Shown here one piece after another: positions 1 through 9,329 of a stretch of 64,000 bases of DNA (position 1 is the stretch's first letter; each line of letters opens with the position of its first letter). The notes beneath the pieces are model-generated. The model saw only the letters and a program-made list of their open reading frames with translations, did not search any database and was not told the origin of the DNA. Source of the DNA: Candidula unifasciata (Eukaryota > Mollusca > Gastropoda > Stylommatophora > Geomitridae); contig CAJHNH020006013.1 of assembly GCA_905116865.2 (NCBI GenBank), positions 62,001-126,000 of the forward strand, given 5' to 3'. The position numbers and the translations under genes were made by a program.

Positions 1-360
1 AGCTGGTTGTTCCTTGCTGCTCGGGCATATGTACTCTGACTTTGAAGAAGTCCCCAGTTAGTCAAATTCTACGACATACTTGCTGGGAAGGCAGTGGGTC
101 TATTCTCATTTTCTCTACAACAGGGAACTGGAACCCACATGGGGAAAAGTTGTTTAAGAACTGACATAGCATGCTTTGAGATAAGTGCTCAGTCTCATCT
201 TCAGCAGCCAGTGCAGAGTTCCAGTTCAGATCAGTAGCAGTTAGAATGTATATCCATCATGCCTTTCCTCTGAGTGCTTAGTGCTTGTCAGATCCTCTGG
301 TCACTAACCAGTGTCTCATTCTCTTCAGACCCTGATGGTCTATTTGCTCACAGAAATAAA
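1..360 (-). mobile_element. 3' region of an RNase H-bearing LINE (family A), relic
   Basis: This block shares phrases such as GCAGTGGGTCTATT and CAGATCCTCTGGTCAC with blocks at 29.8-30.6, 31.3, 33.5, 38.1-39.1 and 56.4 kb. In the copies at 29.8-30.3 and 39.0 kb the minus strand translates to an RNase H motif (GHSGVLGNKQADRL), so the family is a LINE whose relics lie mostly on the minus strand. No intact frame remains here. Confidence 0.6.
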
Positions 361-612
361 GGAAGACCAAAGAAAACACATGAAGAAAGGAGCTAGAGAG
401 TAAAGTTAAAAAGATTGGGAGGACATGCTGAGAGTTGCATGCGAAAGAGAAGGATAAAATGACTTGCCATGAGTTAGCTGAGGTCTTATGCTCCACTGGG
501 GGTTAGAAGGCAGAAGAAAAGAAAAAGATTTATCTGATGTAGAAGTCTTAGCAGCTGTACATCTGTTCTAAGTCCTGCAGTGTCCATTGTAACAACAAAC
601 TGGAATACATAC

Positions 613-723
613 CTCAATATAAATATAGTTCCTGGCATTTTCAATGCAATGCTCGTATGCTTCATGGATGGAATACTCAACCTCTCCGAGACCTGCAGAC
701 CAGCCACCACAGCTGCGCAGAAC
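613..723 (-). CDS. PLD1: PLD exon 16 (start of second catalytic half)
   Basis: It encodes 37 residues, [11 protein letters not shown] through [22 protein letters not shown], matching the animal PLD segment just before the NQFF and second HKD motifs. The donor is perfect (GAG|GTATGT). The acceptor is CTGCAG|GTT, and both ends are phase 0, matching the Q that ends the exon at 7,160. The acceptor lies in a triplicated 28-bp repeat. The next exon, which should carry the second HKD, lies left of the window. Confidence 0.93.
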
Positions 724-813
724 CTGCAGATAGTTAATGTTTTTGTGAAACCTGCAGATAGTTAATGTTTTTGTGAAACCTGCAGACAGTTAATGTTTTT
801 GTGAAACCTGCAG
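724..813. repeat. 28-bp direct repeat (3 copies plus CTGCAG) covering a PLD splice acceptor
   Basis: CTGCAG recurs at 724, 752, 780 and 808 with exact 28-bp spacing. On the minus strand each unit holds a CATTAAC branch-point-like motif followed by CTGCAG|GTT, which is the acceptor of PLD exon 16. Four equivalent acceptors therefore sit in a row. Confidence 0.95.
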
Positions 814-899
814 ATCTACACAAATTCACACGTCTGTTTTTTTTGTTTGTTTCTGAAACAAAAACATTTTAAGGACGACCTTGTTCAAAAAAATTGCAG

Positions 900-1120
900 G
901 CATGTCTTCTTGTTCTTTGTATTCATCAGCTGTAAAAAAAAAAAACTCTTGTAGAAAATTCTGGTTGTTCTAGAACTTAAGTTACATCTGTTACCAGATC
1001 TGTCTTACATGTATGTTGAATAAGGAATCAACATCAGAGCACTCGAGACACATCCATACGTGCTCTGTACCCATCTTCAGCAGAAAACTAAGAGTTCCAA
1101 TCTGATATCTGACTGTACAT
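900..1120 (-). mobile_element. LINE family A 3'-end relic
   Basis: It contains TCATCAGCTGTAAA, the pattern GGTTGTTCTAGAAC and a block beginning AACATCAGAGCACTCGAGAC, all shared with the family A copies at 29.8-30.6, 31.3, 33.5, 38.1 and 56.4 kb. It is decayed and non-coding. Confidence 0.55.
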
Positions 1121-2150
1121 ATTCATCTTGAGTGATCCCCTAGCATTTTCATTGTATTAGTTTATGAAGACTGCCTAACCACATATCCTCTTTCAAGACT
1201 TATTCACAAAAAGTAGGGAATCTGTTTCATGAAGTGAGTTAGTATGAGTGTCACAGATTCATATATTTAAGAAATCTGACTACAGACTGATGATGCAGAG
1301 CAACTGCATTCTGATCAAAACTGAGAATAGGTACGTTAAATATTTTAAGTTGTGACAAATTTTGGCTTCTGACAGACAGTGGCCATTGCATTTTTCCTCC
1401 ATTTGTAGACTGAAAGGATACAGTTTTGTCACCCTGTTATTGAGCTGAGTGTATGGCATGGCACTATGAGCTGCTGATTTCATTTGGAATGTTTTTTGAC
1501 TGATCAACGTGGTATTGTGAACTGTATATTCAAAAAATAGTGACGGCCTGTTGCCACAAACTGGTGGTGCTTTGAGTGATTATAATTAATCAAGTACGCA
1601 ACTAATGATCTGTTTATAACTGCTGCTTCCATTGATGATGAACTGCATTTCTAATGTTGGACTGTTTGTGTTAGCACTGCTGATGGCTGCCTTATGCTTT
1701 TAATGTGTGTGTATGCTAGTGGATATGCTGAGACTGCAGTCTGTGTAAATTTTCCCCACAAGGGACAGTGATGGACATTCTGTGTGTTTTTCATTGGCAT
1801 AGGAGAAGAGCAAGCATGTGAGTGACCTGTTTACTATGAAGCCGAAACTAAGATTACCACATTATACAGCAAGTGTGTTAAAAACATCTCATCAGATTAT
1901 TACTAATCAATAACACATCAACTGTGTGTGAATTACAGCTTACAAAACTTCTTTTTTTTTCTGTCAATCATAAGCTGGAATGTGTCAAGTGGTATTTTAT
2001 GGAAGACAATCATACACACATTACAATATTTTTTGTGTGGGAACAATGTTTGCACTTATTGCACTTATCGAATACCCAAACAATGTTTCTTTTTTCTGTA
2101 ACCAGACGGTGCTAAAGAATAAAATGTTTATAATTGTTATGGTGCACACT
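1121..2150. other. PLD intron, no recognised element
   Basis: This AT-rich stretch carries no family repeat or conserved exon that I could identify on either strand. On the minus strand it begins right after the retrotransposon 3' end with GTGTGCACC, which looks like the original start of this intron. Confidence 0.5.
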
Positions 2151-5100
2151 ATAAGAATAAACTCACAGGGAGCAAGTACAGCGGGGATCTACAGTCATCA
2201 GTAGAAATTATCCTCTTTCGACACACGTTTCGGCCCACGATTCCTAAACATATTCGGAGGTGGGCCCACCTGAGTTCATGAAGCTCAGGGCTGCTTCCCC
2301 GCTGCACAGATTTACCGGATGGTGTTATTATTTCGGCCAGAGACAAGACGACTTAGTGGTTTCGAAGGAGGTACTGTTGCGTCCACAGCCAGCTCGAGGC
2401 CCTTTCGGCTGCCTCACCCAGTTTTTTAAGTGTTCGTTTCCGTTCATTACCGCGCAATCCTAATTCTTTCACCACATTGTAGAGCGAAGTGGAAACGAGG
2501 CCTCTCGCTCCCACTTCGACGGCAAATACCCGCACTGTGTAAGCCTCGTTTCTCCTCAAACCGGCTGCTAAATCACAGTACTTCTCGAGCTTGTACAAAT
2601 GATTCTCCTCCATACGCGACTCAAACGGGACCGTCAACTCAATCAGGATGAGTTGCCGTTTTTGCGCAGAATGGAGAACGATGTCCGGTCGCAGGCCGGT
2701 TTTACGGATCAACTCGGGATACCGTTCATGTCCTGGCAGATCAACCGCCAGTAACCAGTCCCTCGCAGAGTCTAGCACAGATGGAGCGAATGCGTTTTTG
2801 TTGACCTTACCAATTGGAACCTGCCCAGCCTTGAGGAAACGAATGGGGGCGATACTAGAACTGGCTCTGGCGTTAGCCCTCATTCTAGCCTGGTCGACAA
2901 CGGCTGCTAACTCCTTTAGCACCTTGTTGTGGCGCCAGGTATAGCGGCCTTGACCTAGAGCTTTCCTGCACGCGGACAGGACGTGCTCAAGAGTTTGCTT
3001 CGATTTGCACAACGGGCAAGTCGGATCGTTGGTCGCAGACCATTTAACCATGTTAACACCGGACGGTAATACATCGTACGCCGAACGAACGATAAAGCTC
3101 AGTCGCAGCGGGGTCATCCGCCAGATCTCACCCCATGTGAGTATTCTCGGCAATGCGCTCTCCAGGCTGACCCAATGGCCCTGCTGCGACTGTTGGGCTG
3201 CTTTCTGGACCCGAACCTCGTTTTCGTTGTCCCTCACCGTTTGTATCACCATGTCTCGGCGCTCTTTGGCTGAGGCCTTTGACCACCAATTGACCTTCCC
3301 GTGCCCTAGGCCTCGACGGTCGGTTTGTGTGTAACCCATAATCTCCTTCAATTTTAGTGCGTTCTGAGCAGATTCAATCGCATCGAGGACTCTCCACTTG
3401 GTACCAGTCTTTAGAGCGGGCTGGACAGCGATGACATTTGGGTCTGAAGACTCGCGCAGAAGCATGGCGAGTCTTACCTTGCCGACTTTAAACTCTTCTG
3501 TTATCGACTTGAACGGAAGTACCAGCTTAGCCTGTTTGCAATACAGAGCCACGTCGGTCAGACAAGGCGGTGCTCCAATCCACTTTCTTAAGGCTGTGTT
3601 GATTTTCTTTTCCATGGCTTCCACTGCAGTCATCGTCACCTCGTAGACTAGCAGTGGCCATAGGAGCTTCGGAATCAACATGAATTGGAGACACCATACC
3701 TTGAATTTCCCGATCAGCCTGCATCGCTCGATCGCGAGCAGGCCTGTAGCCAGTGACTCATGTATTCGCCGGACTTCCGCTCTGTCAGATAACTTCGAAT
3801 CGTAAACGCGACCGAGACTCTTCACCGGTTCCTCCAGAACCGTAGGGATCTTGTTCCTTGCCACCGTAAAACTGATTGCCGAAACCTTGCCCTTATGGAT
3901 TGACAGACTCCTCGACTTCTGCGGTTTAAACTGCATACCGCTCCATTGGACCACCGCGTCCAATCTATTCAGGATCGTGCGGGCAGACTCCTCGCTGAAC
4001 GTTATAATAGTCGTGTCATCCATAAATGCGCGCAGTGGCGGCAACCAGTGATCCCCTATTTGAAGGCCCAGTCCGTAGCCGGCCGCCCCGTCTAACACGA
4101 TCTGCATTGCCATGACAAACAGTATAGGTGAGATCGTACACCCCATAGCTATCCTAATCTGCAACTCAGTCCACCTCGTGGTAAACGTCGAGGTAGAGAA
4201 GCGCAAAGCGAACTTGGAGAAATATTGCTCGACCATTTGACTGATCTGTGTCGGTACGTGAAACATGCGAAGGGCTCGCCACAGTAGCCTATGGGGGACT
4301 GCCCCGTAGGCGTTGGCTAAGTCCAACCATATAACGTGCAAATCGGTTCTCTCATGCTTGGCTCTCTGGATAGCCTCCCAGATCATGGTCGCGTGTTCAA
4401 GGCACCCAGGAACGCCTGGAATACCACCCTTCTGAACACTCGTATCTATGTACTTGTTAGTCATCAGATACTGTGTGAGCCGGCGAGCCATGACTGAGAA
4501 GAATATCTTACCCTCAACATTCAACAGCGAGATGGGCCTGAATTGGGAAAGACTCTTCGAGTCCTGCTCTTTGGGAATGTAGACCCCATTTGCCTTTGAC
4601 CACTCTGGACATATGTGATTGCGGATCCACGCTTGTCTCAACAAGACGTGAAGCATTTTTAGGATTTTCGGGCAACGCTTGTAAAGAACGTACGGAACAC
4701 CGTTCGGACCTGGGGCAGACTTGCCGCTGGCTTTTTTCACAACGTCCTCAACCTCAGACCAAAGGGGAGGTACCATTTTAAATGGTACCTTCGGCACCGA
4801 AGGCTGTTTGAGTCCGCTAAGGATCTCTGGATTGTCATCGAGAGGCTCACTCCTCTTTTTATCCGAGTACATCTTGCGTAGATGTAGCTCTAGTTCTTCC
4901 TGACTGACAACCAGAGTCCCAGACTTCGGTTGCTCGAATAGACCTCGGGCGAACTGATACGGGTCCCTAAAGAATTTCTCTCGCTCCCTTTTGGTTCTCC
5001 GTCTGTTGTTACAGAAACGCTCGGCGCGACAGAGGGCACTGTGTTTGTTCTTTAAATGCAACCAAACTTCGTACAGCCCCTCCCGTTCGCTGCCTGTAGC

Positions 5101-5918
5101 GGCTTTGAACCGTTTTCTGAGGGCATTCTTGTCTGCCCGACACTTCAGAATGTCCCTCTGCCTCCTGCTAGTATTCTGCTTGGCACCCGGCTATGCCTTT
5201 ACTACTGTCCCGAACTCGCGGGAGCAGTGTTCATATATTACATCACCAAATTTAGTAAGCTTGTCGCCTAGCGACTTCTTGTTTAGAGTTTGTTTAAGTA
5301 CCTCACATAATGTAGCCTCCAACTTTACACACACACCACCTTCTCGCTCGCAGGTGGAAACCTGATCTTGGAACGCACTTCTTCAGAAATCATCAAAGGT
5401 GCTCCTCCGCAGTCGACGTCATGGGCCTCTCCGGGCGAGTGGGGTTCACCCTGCCCGTCGTACCCTGACGACTCAGAAACTATCACAGGAGTGGTAGTTT
5501 TGCGACGGCGTTTACTGCGTGGAGCACCCTCGCATTTCATTCTTCCGGCATGCGTTCTCAGACCATGCAACCCCGTGAAGCTTTTCCCACATGTACAGAG
5601 CCAGCCCGGACGTTGGGCGAGTGTCTCAGTCCGGGGGCTAGCAAAGTCATCAACGAGGGTATCAATCAGATTGGGCCCTTCATTCTCCCCCCCCCCCCTT
5701 TCGGAGGGCCCTGGGGGCATATTTCATTGTGGTTGTTCGAAATCGGAGGTATTATACTGTGTTAGGGGTGATCAACCCGGTCCACAGTCGACATCTGTCT
5801 CCAGATGTCAGTTTATCCCCCCGGCGATACCGGGAGGCCAGTCTTTCCATAGGTGTCAAAAGGACTATCCCGATAGTCACCAGTCTTTCCTGGTAGTCTT
5901 GTGGGCTAGCCACGTACA
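2151..5918 (-). mobile_element. R2/HERO-like non-LTR retrotransposon, near full length (copy 1)
   Basis: Its minus strand carries a 5' UTR (about 5,918-5,721), a zinc-finger segment, a reverse transcriptase, a CCHC knuckle, a restriction-like endonuclease and a 3' UTR ending TTATTCTTAT. This is the layout of the R2/NeSL/HERO lineage, which integrates by target-primed reverse transcription. Compared with copy 2 it lacks about 235 bp between the end of the coding region and the distal 3' UTR (near 2,372). It directly abuts copy 2 on its 5' side and PLD intron sequence on its 3' side. Confidence 0.93.
2353..5720 (-). pseudogene. R2/HERO-like retrotransposon polyprotein, broken by a frameshift and a stop
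   Basis: The N-terminal piece (5,720-5,325) has a zinc-finger-like WLCTCGKSF...LRTHAGRMKC motif of the type these elements use to bind target DNA. It ends in a short TG run near 5,330-5,340 where the frame shifts. The next frame is open apart from one TAG at 5,193-5,191. From 5,061 the remaining 902 residues are open: reverse transcriptase with LDLANAYGAVPH (about residue 250) and catalytic FMDD (about 345), CCHC knuckle CPLCKSKQTLEHVLSAC (about 680), and endonuclease PD-(D/E)xK-like RPDIV...LIELT (about 790-805). The C-terminal tail differs from copy 2 because a 3' UTR deletion fuses it to other sequence. Near-identity with copy 2 argues the element was active recently. Confidence 0.9.
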
Positions 5919-6142
5919 ATAAGAATAAACTCACAGGGAGCAAGTACAGCGGGGATCTACAGTCATCAGTAGAAATTATCCTCTTTCGACACACGTTTCG
6001 GCCCACGATTCCTAAACGTATTCGGAGGTGGGCCCACCTGAGTTCATGAAGCTCAGGGCTGCTTCCCCGCCGCACAGAATTACCGGATGGTTTTATTATT
6101 TCGGCCAGAGACAAGACGACTTAGTGGTTTCGAATGAGGTAC
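5752..6142 (-). other. Junction of copy 2 distal 3' UTR and copy 1 5' UTR
   Basis: The distal 3' UTR (6,142-5,919) contains GGGCCGAAACGTGTGTCG and TGAACTCAGGTGGGCCCAC, which recur at the end of copy 1 and, decayed, near 25.3 kb. An open frame crossing this junction is an accident of the tandem arrangement. Confidence 0.8.
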
Positions 6143-7148
6143 TGTGAGATAAGAAGTCGCCGCGACAGCGTAATTAGAACAGTTCGCATGCCTGGATGAC
6201 CGAGCGACAAGCTTACTTTGGTTTACCGGACACATATTGGACTTTTATTAGCGGTTGGCAGAGGGACACTGGCAGACAATTCGTACACGATGGACTTTTC
6301 AAAGGGATAAGAAACTCTTTTCCACTAGATACCCGGACCAGCTCACCGAGGCCCGTCCCCTACGTTGTTGCGCTGCGTCCACAGCCAGCTCGAGGCCCTT
6401 TCGGCTGCCTCACCCAGTTTTTTAAGTGTTCGTTTCCGTTCATTACCGCGCAATCCTAATTCTTTCACCACATTGTAGAGCGAAGTGGAAACGAGGCCTC
6501 TCGCTCCCACTTCGACGGCAAATACCCGCACTGTGTAAGCCTCGTTTCTCCTCAAACCGGCTGCTAAATCACAGTACTTCTCGAGCTTGTACAAATGATT
6601 CTCCTCCATACGCGACTCAAACGGGACCGTCAACTCAATCAGGATGAGTTGCCGTTTTTGCGCAGAATGGAGAACGATGTCCGGTCGCAGGCCGGTTTTA
6701 CGGATCAACTCGGGATACCGTTCATGTCCTGGCAGATCAACCGCCAGTAACCAGTCCCTCGCAGAGTCTAGCACAGATGGAGCGAATGCGTTTTTGTTGA
6801 CCTTACCAATTGGAACCTGCCCAGCCTTGAGGAAACGAATGGGGGCGATACTAGAACTGGCTCTGGCGTTAGCCCTCATTCTAGCCTGGTCGACAACGGC
6901 TGCTAACTCCTTTAGCACCTTGTTGTGGCGCCAGGTATAGCGGCCTTGACCTAGAGCTTTCCTGCACGCGGACAGGACGTGCTCAAGAGTTTGCTTTGAT
7001 TTGCACAACGGGCAAGTCGGATCGTTGGTCGCAGACCATTTAACCATGTTAACACCGGACGGTAATACATCGTACGCCGAACGAACGATAAAGCTCAGTC
7101 GCAGCGGGGTCATCCGCCAGATCTCACCCCATGTGAGTATGCGCTCTC
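5919..7148 (-). mobile_element. R2/HERO-like retrotransposon, 5'-truncated copy 2
   Basis: It matches copy 1 from the 3' end (TTATTCTTAT at 5,928-5,919) to about 7,140 with one base difference in roughly 760 bp of coding sequence and about five in the 220-bp distal 3' UTR. It keeps the 235 bp missing from copy 1. At its 5' end it shows a 10-bp gap relative to copy 1, then GAGAGCGCAT, then about 11 bp of filler before the PLD exon. It lies head to tail with copy 1 with no host DNA between. Confidence 0.93.
6343..7148 (-). pseudogene. C-terminal part of the R2/HERO-like polyprotein (copy 2)
   Basis: About 268 open residues run from ILTWGEIW to SSWLWTQRNNVGDGPR and a natural stop. They contain the CCHC knuckle and the RPDIV...LIELT endonuclease core. 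The reverse transcriptase is absent through 5' truncation. The C-terminus here is probably the ancestral one. Confidence 0.9.
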
Positions 7149-7159
7149 GCTGCAATGCG

Positions 7160-7258
7160 CTGCAAGGTGATATCTTTAATTGGTCGGGTGATGGTACAAT
7201 TTGTGAGAGTCTTTGGTATCAGAAATGGGAAATCTGGATTTCGTTTACATTTTTTCAG
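7160..7258 (-). CDS. PLD1: PLD exon 15 (FPFLIPK segment) with its donor displaced
   Basis: The 33 codons begin LKKCKRNPDFPFLIPKT and end IKDITLQ, matching the family segment KSKYRSLSYPFLLPKS...NVQ. The acceptor is TTGCAG|CTG and the phase is 0 at both ends. The last codon, CAG, should be followed by GT but is followed by CGCATTG, a short filler leading into retrotransposon copy 2. A GTGTGC sequence that could be the lost intron start lies on the other side of the insertion at 2,149. Confidence 0.85.
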
Positions 7259-7407
7259 CTGCAAGGTAAAAACAATAGCACACTATTTACAATTCAAGAA
7301 AATTACTATTTAAAAAAAAAAAAAACTTGTACAAGATCAATAATTTGTACCAGGAAAGCAAAGAAGAATAATACAGTAGTCTACCAGGTGAGAAGATTGG
7401 GGCCAGG

Positions 7408-7427
7408 GGGGGGGGGGGGGGGGGGGC
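7408..7427. repeat. Poly-G run
   Basis: An uninterrupted G run on the + strand, one of many such runs in this window. Confidence 0.95.
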
Positions 7428-7519
7428 GAATTCCAGTTTTAACTGGAATGACTGAGTGAATATTTCATGATTTCTCCATACCATGTGATGACACAACTGC
7501 TAGCAGGTTTGCCTGTCTG

Positions 7520-7805
7520 CCAGGAGAAGTTTGTAGAAGTTGTTTTCCATGAGAAGTCTGTAGAAAATATTTCCCATTAGAAGTCTGTAAAAAATATTTG
7601 CCATTAGAAGTCTGTAGAAGTTGTTTTCCATGAAAAGTCTGTAGAAGTTGTTTTCCATGAAAAGTTTGTAGTTGTTGTTTCCCATGAAAAGTTTGCAGAA
7701 GTTGTTTTCCATGAAAAGTCTATAGAAGTTGTTTCATATGACAAGTTTGTAGAAGTTGTTTCCTATGAGAAGTTTGTTGTAGAGGTTGTCTCCCATGAGA
7801 AGTTT
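7520..7805. repeat. 27-bp degenerate minisatellite
   Basis: About nine units resembling GTAGAAGTTGTTTTCCATGA plus AAAGTCT repeat. The period divides by three, so the minus strand stays open as ENNFYRLFM repeats, which I regard as incidental. Confidence 0.9.
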
Positions 7806-7977
7806 ATTACAATGTTTCTTATCTCGACCTTGAAGATGGCACTGACCTTCTTCCTCATTCCCCTTTCAAATACACTGCAATACACCCATTTAAAGCAGAC
7901 TGTTGGCTCCTTGTCACTTAGGAGATGCATTACCATTTTGAAGAAAGATAAGGGTTTCAGTTCAATGTTTTTGTGTC

Positions 7978-8009
7978 CCCCCCCCCCCCCCCCCCCCCCA
8001 CACACACAC
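7978..8009. repeat. Poly-C run followed by a short CA repeat
   Basis: About 22 C residues are followed by CACACACAC, inside the intron between PLD exons 14 and 15. Confidence 0.95.
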
Positions 8010-8337
8010 TTTTTTTCTGTTGTGAATTCATTTATACCAGGTTGACTGCAGTCCCCTCTGACAACCTTACTGTCTACTAACTTGGTTTATTAATACTCAC
8101 AACTATACATAGGAACCTTTTTCCCTTCTCTTCCTTATCTGAGAAAACTAGGCATATGATCTTCTGCTACTCAAGAGATCGGACATGTGCTATCATTAAA
8201 AAACCAAATATTGATTGTAAAAAGTCTCAACCCTAAAACAGAAACTTCTGAGCCTGAAACAGATGCTGTCACCTCTAAGCCATGCTTGCACTAACATAAT
8301 TTAGAACAGCTAACTGCAAATGAAGACAAACTAGATA

Positions 8338-8483
8338 TTAACTCTTTGAGTCCCAAGGAACACATCATACGTTCATAGGTTTCTGCCTAGATGCCGAATG
8401 AATGCACGATGCGCCGATTTTATGTCTCTTTTGACTACCTATTGGGTCTGTGATGCTAAACCCTCTGGGACTCAAAGAGTTAA
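8338..8483. mobile_element. TTAA-flanked MITE (piggyBac-like)
   Basis: A 138-bp element has perfect 14-bp terminal inverted repeats, CTCTTTGAGTCCCA and TGGGACTCAAAGAG. Both ends are bordered by TTAA, the target duplicated by piggyBac-type transposases. It has no coding capacity. A related element lies at 55.15-55.55 kb. Confidence 0.85.
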
Positions 8484-8499
8484 GTATGTACTTACTTAT

Positions 8500-8960
8500 T
8501 CAAAACATCCTCATTATCAAGTGTCTTGCAAGGTCTCCCATGGGCAATCATGCCTCTCCATAAACTGATGTGCAACTGTGTGTATCAGTTTGTGTGTTGA
8601 CACCCTTTCATGCCATGACAAAATGCTGTCAAGAATCTTTTCATGCTGTCTTCCTTTGTATCTCTTTCCACAAATATTTCCAGTGGTTACAACATGTTCC
8701 ATTTTCCTTCTTCTCATAACATGACCACAAAATGATGTCTCTTTCTAATGTTTGTGATAATTTGTGTTCGGGCACCTGCCTCTTTCAAAACATCTAGGTT
8801 ACTCTTCTTAGCTGTTCAGGGAATTCTAAGGATTCTCTTGTAAAACCACATCTCCGTGGTCCTCAAGATATTGTTCAGCTTGTTTATTAATTGTCCAGGA
8901 TTCACAGCTATATGTTAAAACTGGCTCTATATAGTTTGCGAGAATCCTTTTTCTAACCTC
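8500..8960 (-). mobile_element. LINE relic (family D, C-terminal region)
   Basis: Broken minus-strand frames give RRRKMEHVVTTGNICGKR and EKILDS, resembling the GHVMRREELE...GKRxRGRxREK tail of non-LTR reverse transcriptases. Related relics occur at 10.6, 18.9, 20.1, 27.0, 36.3 and 37.6 kb. Confidence 0.65.
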
Positions 8961-9034
8961 CAATGTCATGTATTTATTGCACAAAATGTTCATTTTATAA
9001 AAGGCAGTTTTGGCCTGACCTATTCAAAACTTAC

Positions 9035-9153
9035 CTTTGTGAAATTCCAACGACCTATAAAATGTCTTGCAAGGTCTCTAGCAGACTTTCCATACAAAAC
9101 ACATCCAATATCATGCCAAGGCATTCTGGGATATTTTGTTCTGTCGATGAAAT
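9035..9153 (-). CDS. PLD1: PLD exon 14 (FIDR...RMPWHD...[11 protein letters not shown])
   Basis: After completing the Asp codon begun in the previous exon, it encodes [17 protein letters not shown] through [16 protein letters not shown], among the most conserved PLD segments. The acceptor is TTTCAG|AT and the donor AAG|GTAAGT. The 119-bp length fits phase 1 in and phase 0 out. Confidence 0.97.
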
Positions 9154-9276
9154 CTGAAACATAAACAACAAAATAAACTGAAAACAAATAGGGAATGCAC
9201 CAATCATAAGACAGATAGCCAGCCGCATTATTTTTACAATGTTGTTTAGATTCTTCTACAAAACACACGCATGAAT

Positions 9277-9322
9277 GCATGCACGCACACACACATACAC
9301 ACACACATATATATATATTTAT
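9277..9322. repeat. CA/TA dinucleotide repeat
   Basis: Alternating CACACA and ATATAT tracts lie directly downstream (minus strand) of the LINE family B 3' end. Confidence 0.85.
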
Positions 9323-9329
9323 ATGATGA

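Noticed and set aside
2430..3650. Plus-strand open frames opposite the retrotransposon
   Set aside because: They are antisense to the conserved reverse transcriptase/endonuclease frame and repeat exactly in copy 2.
5752..6114. A 120-codon gene between the two retrotransposon copies
   Set aside because: It crosses the 3' UTR of copy 2 and the 5' UTR of copy 1, and its first part repeats at 2,149-2,346, so it is a by-product of the tandem.
7140..7160. A clean target-site duplication for the R2/HERO-like insertion
   Set aside because: The right junction has filler (TTGCAG repeated) and the left flank shows no matching sequence, so no duplication can be shown.
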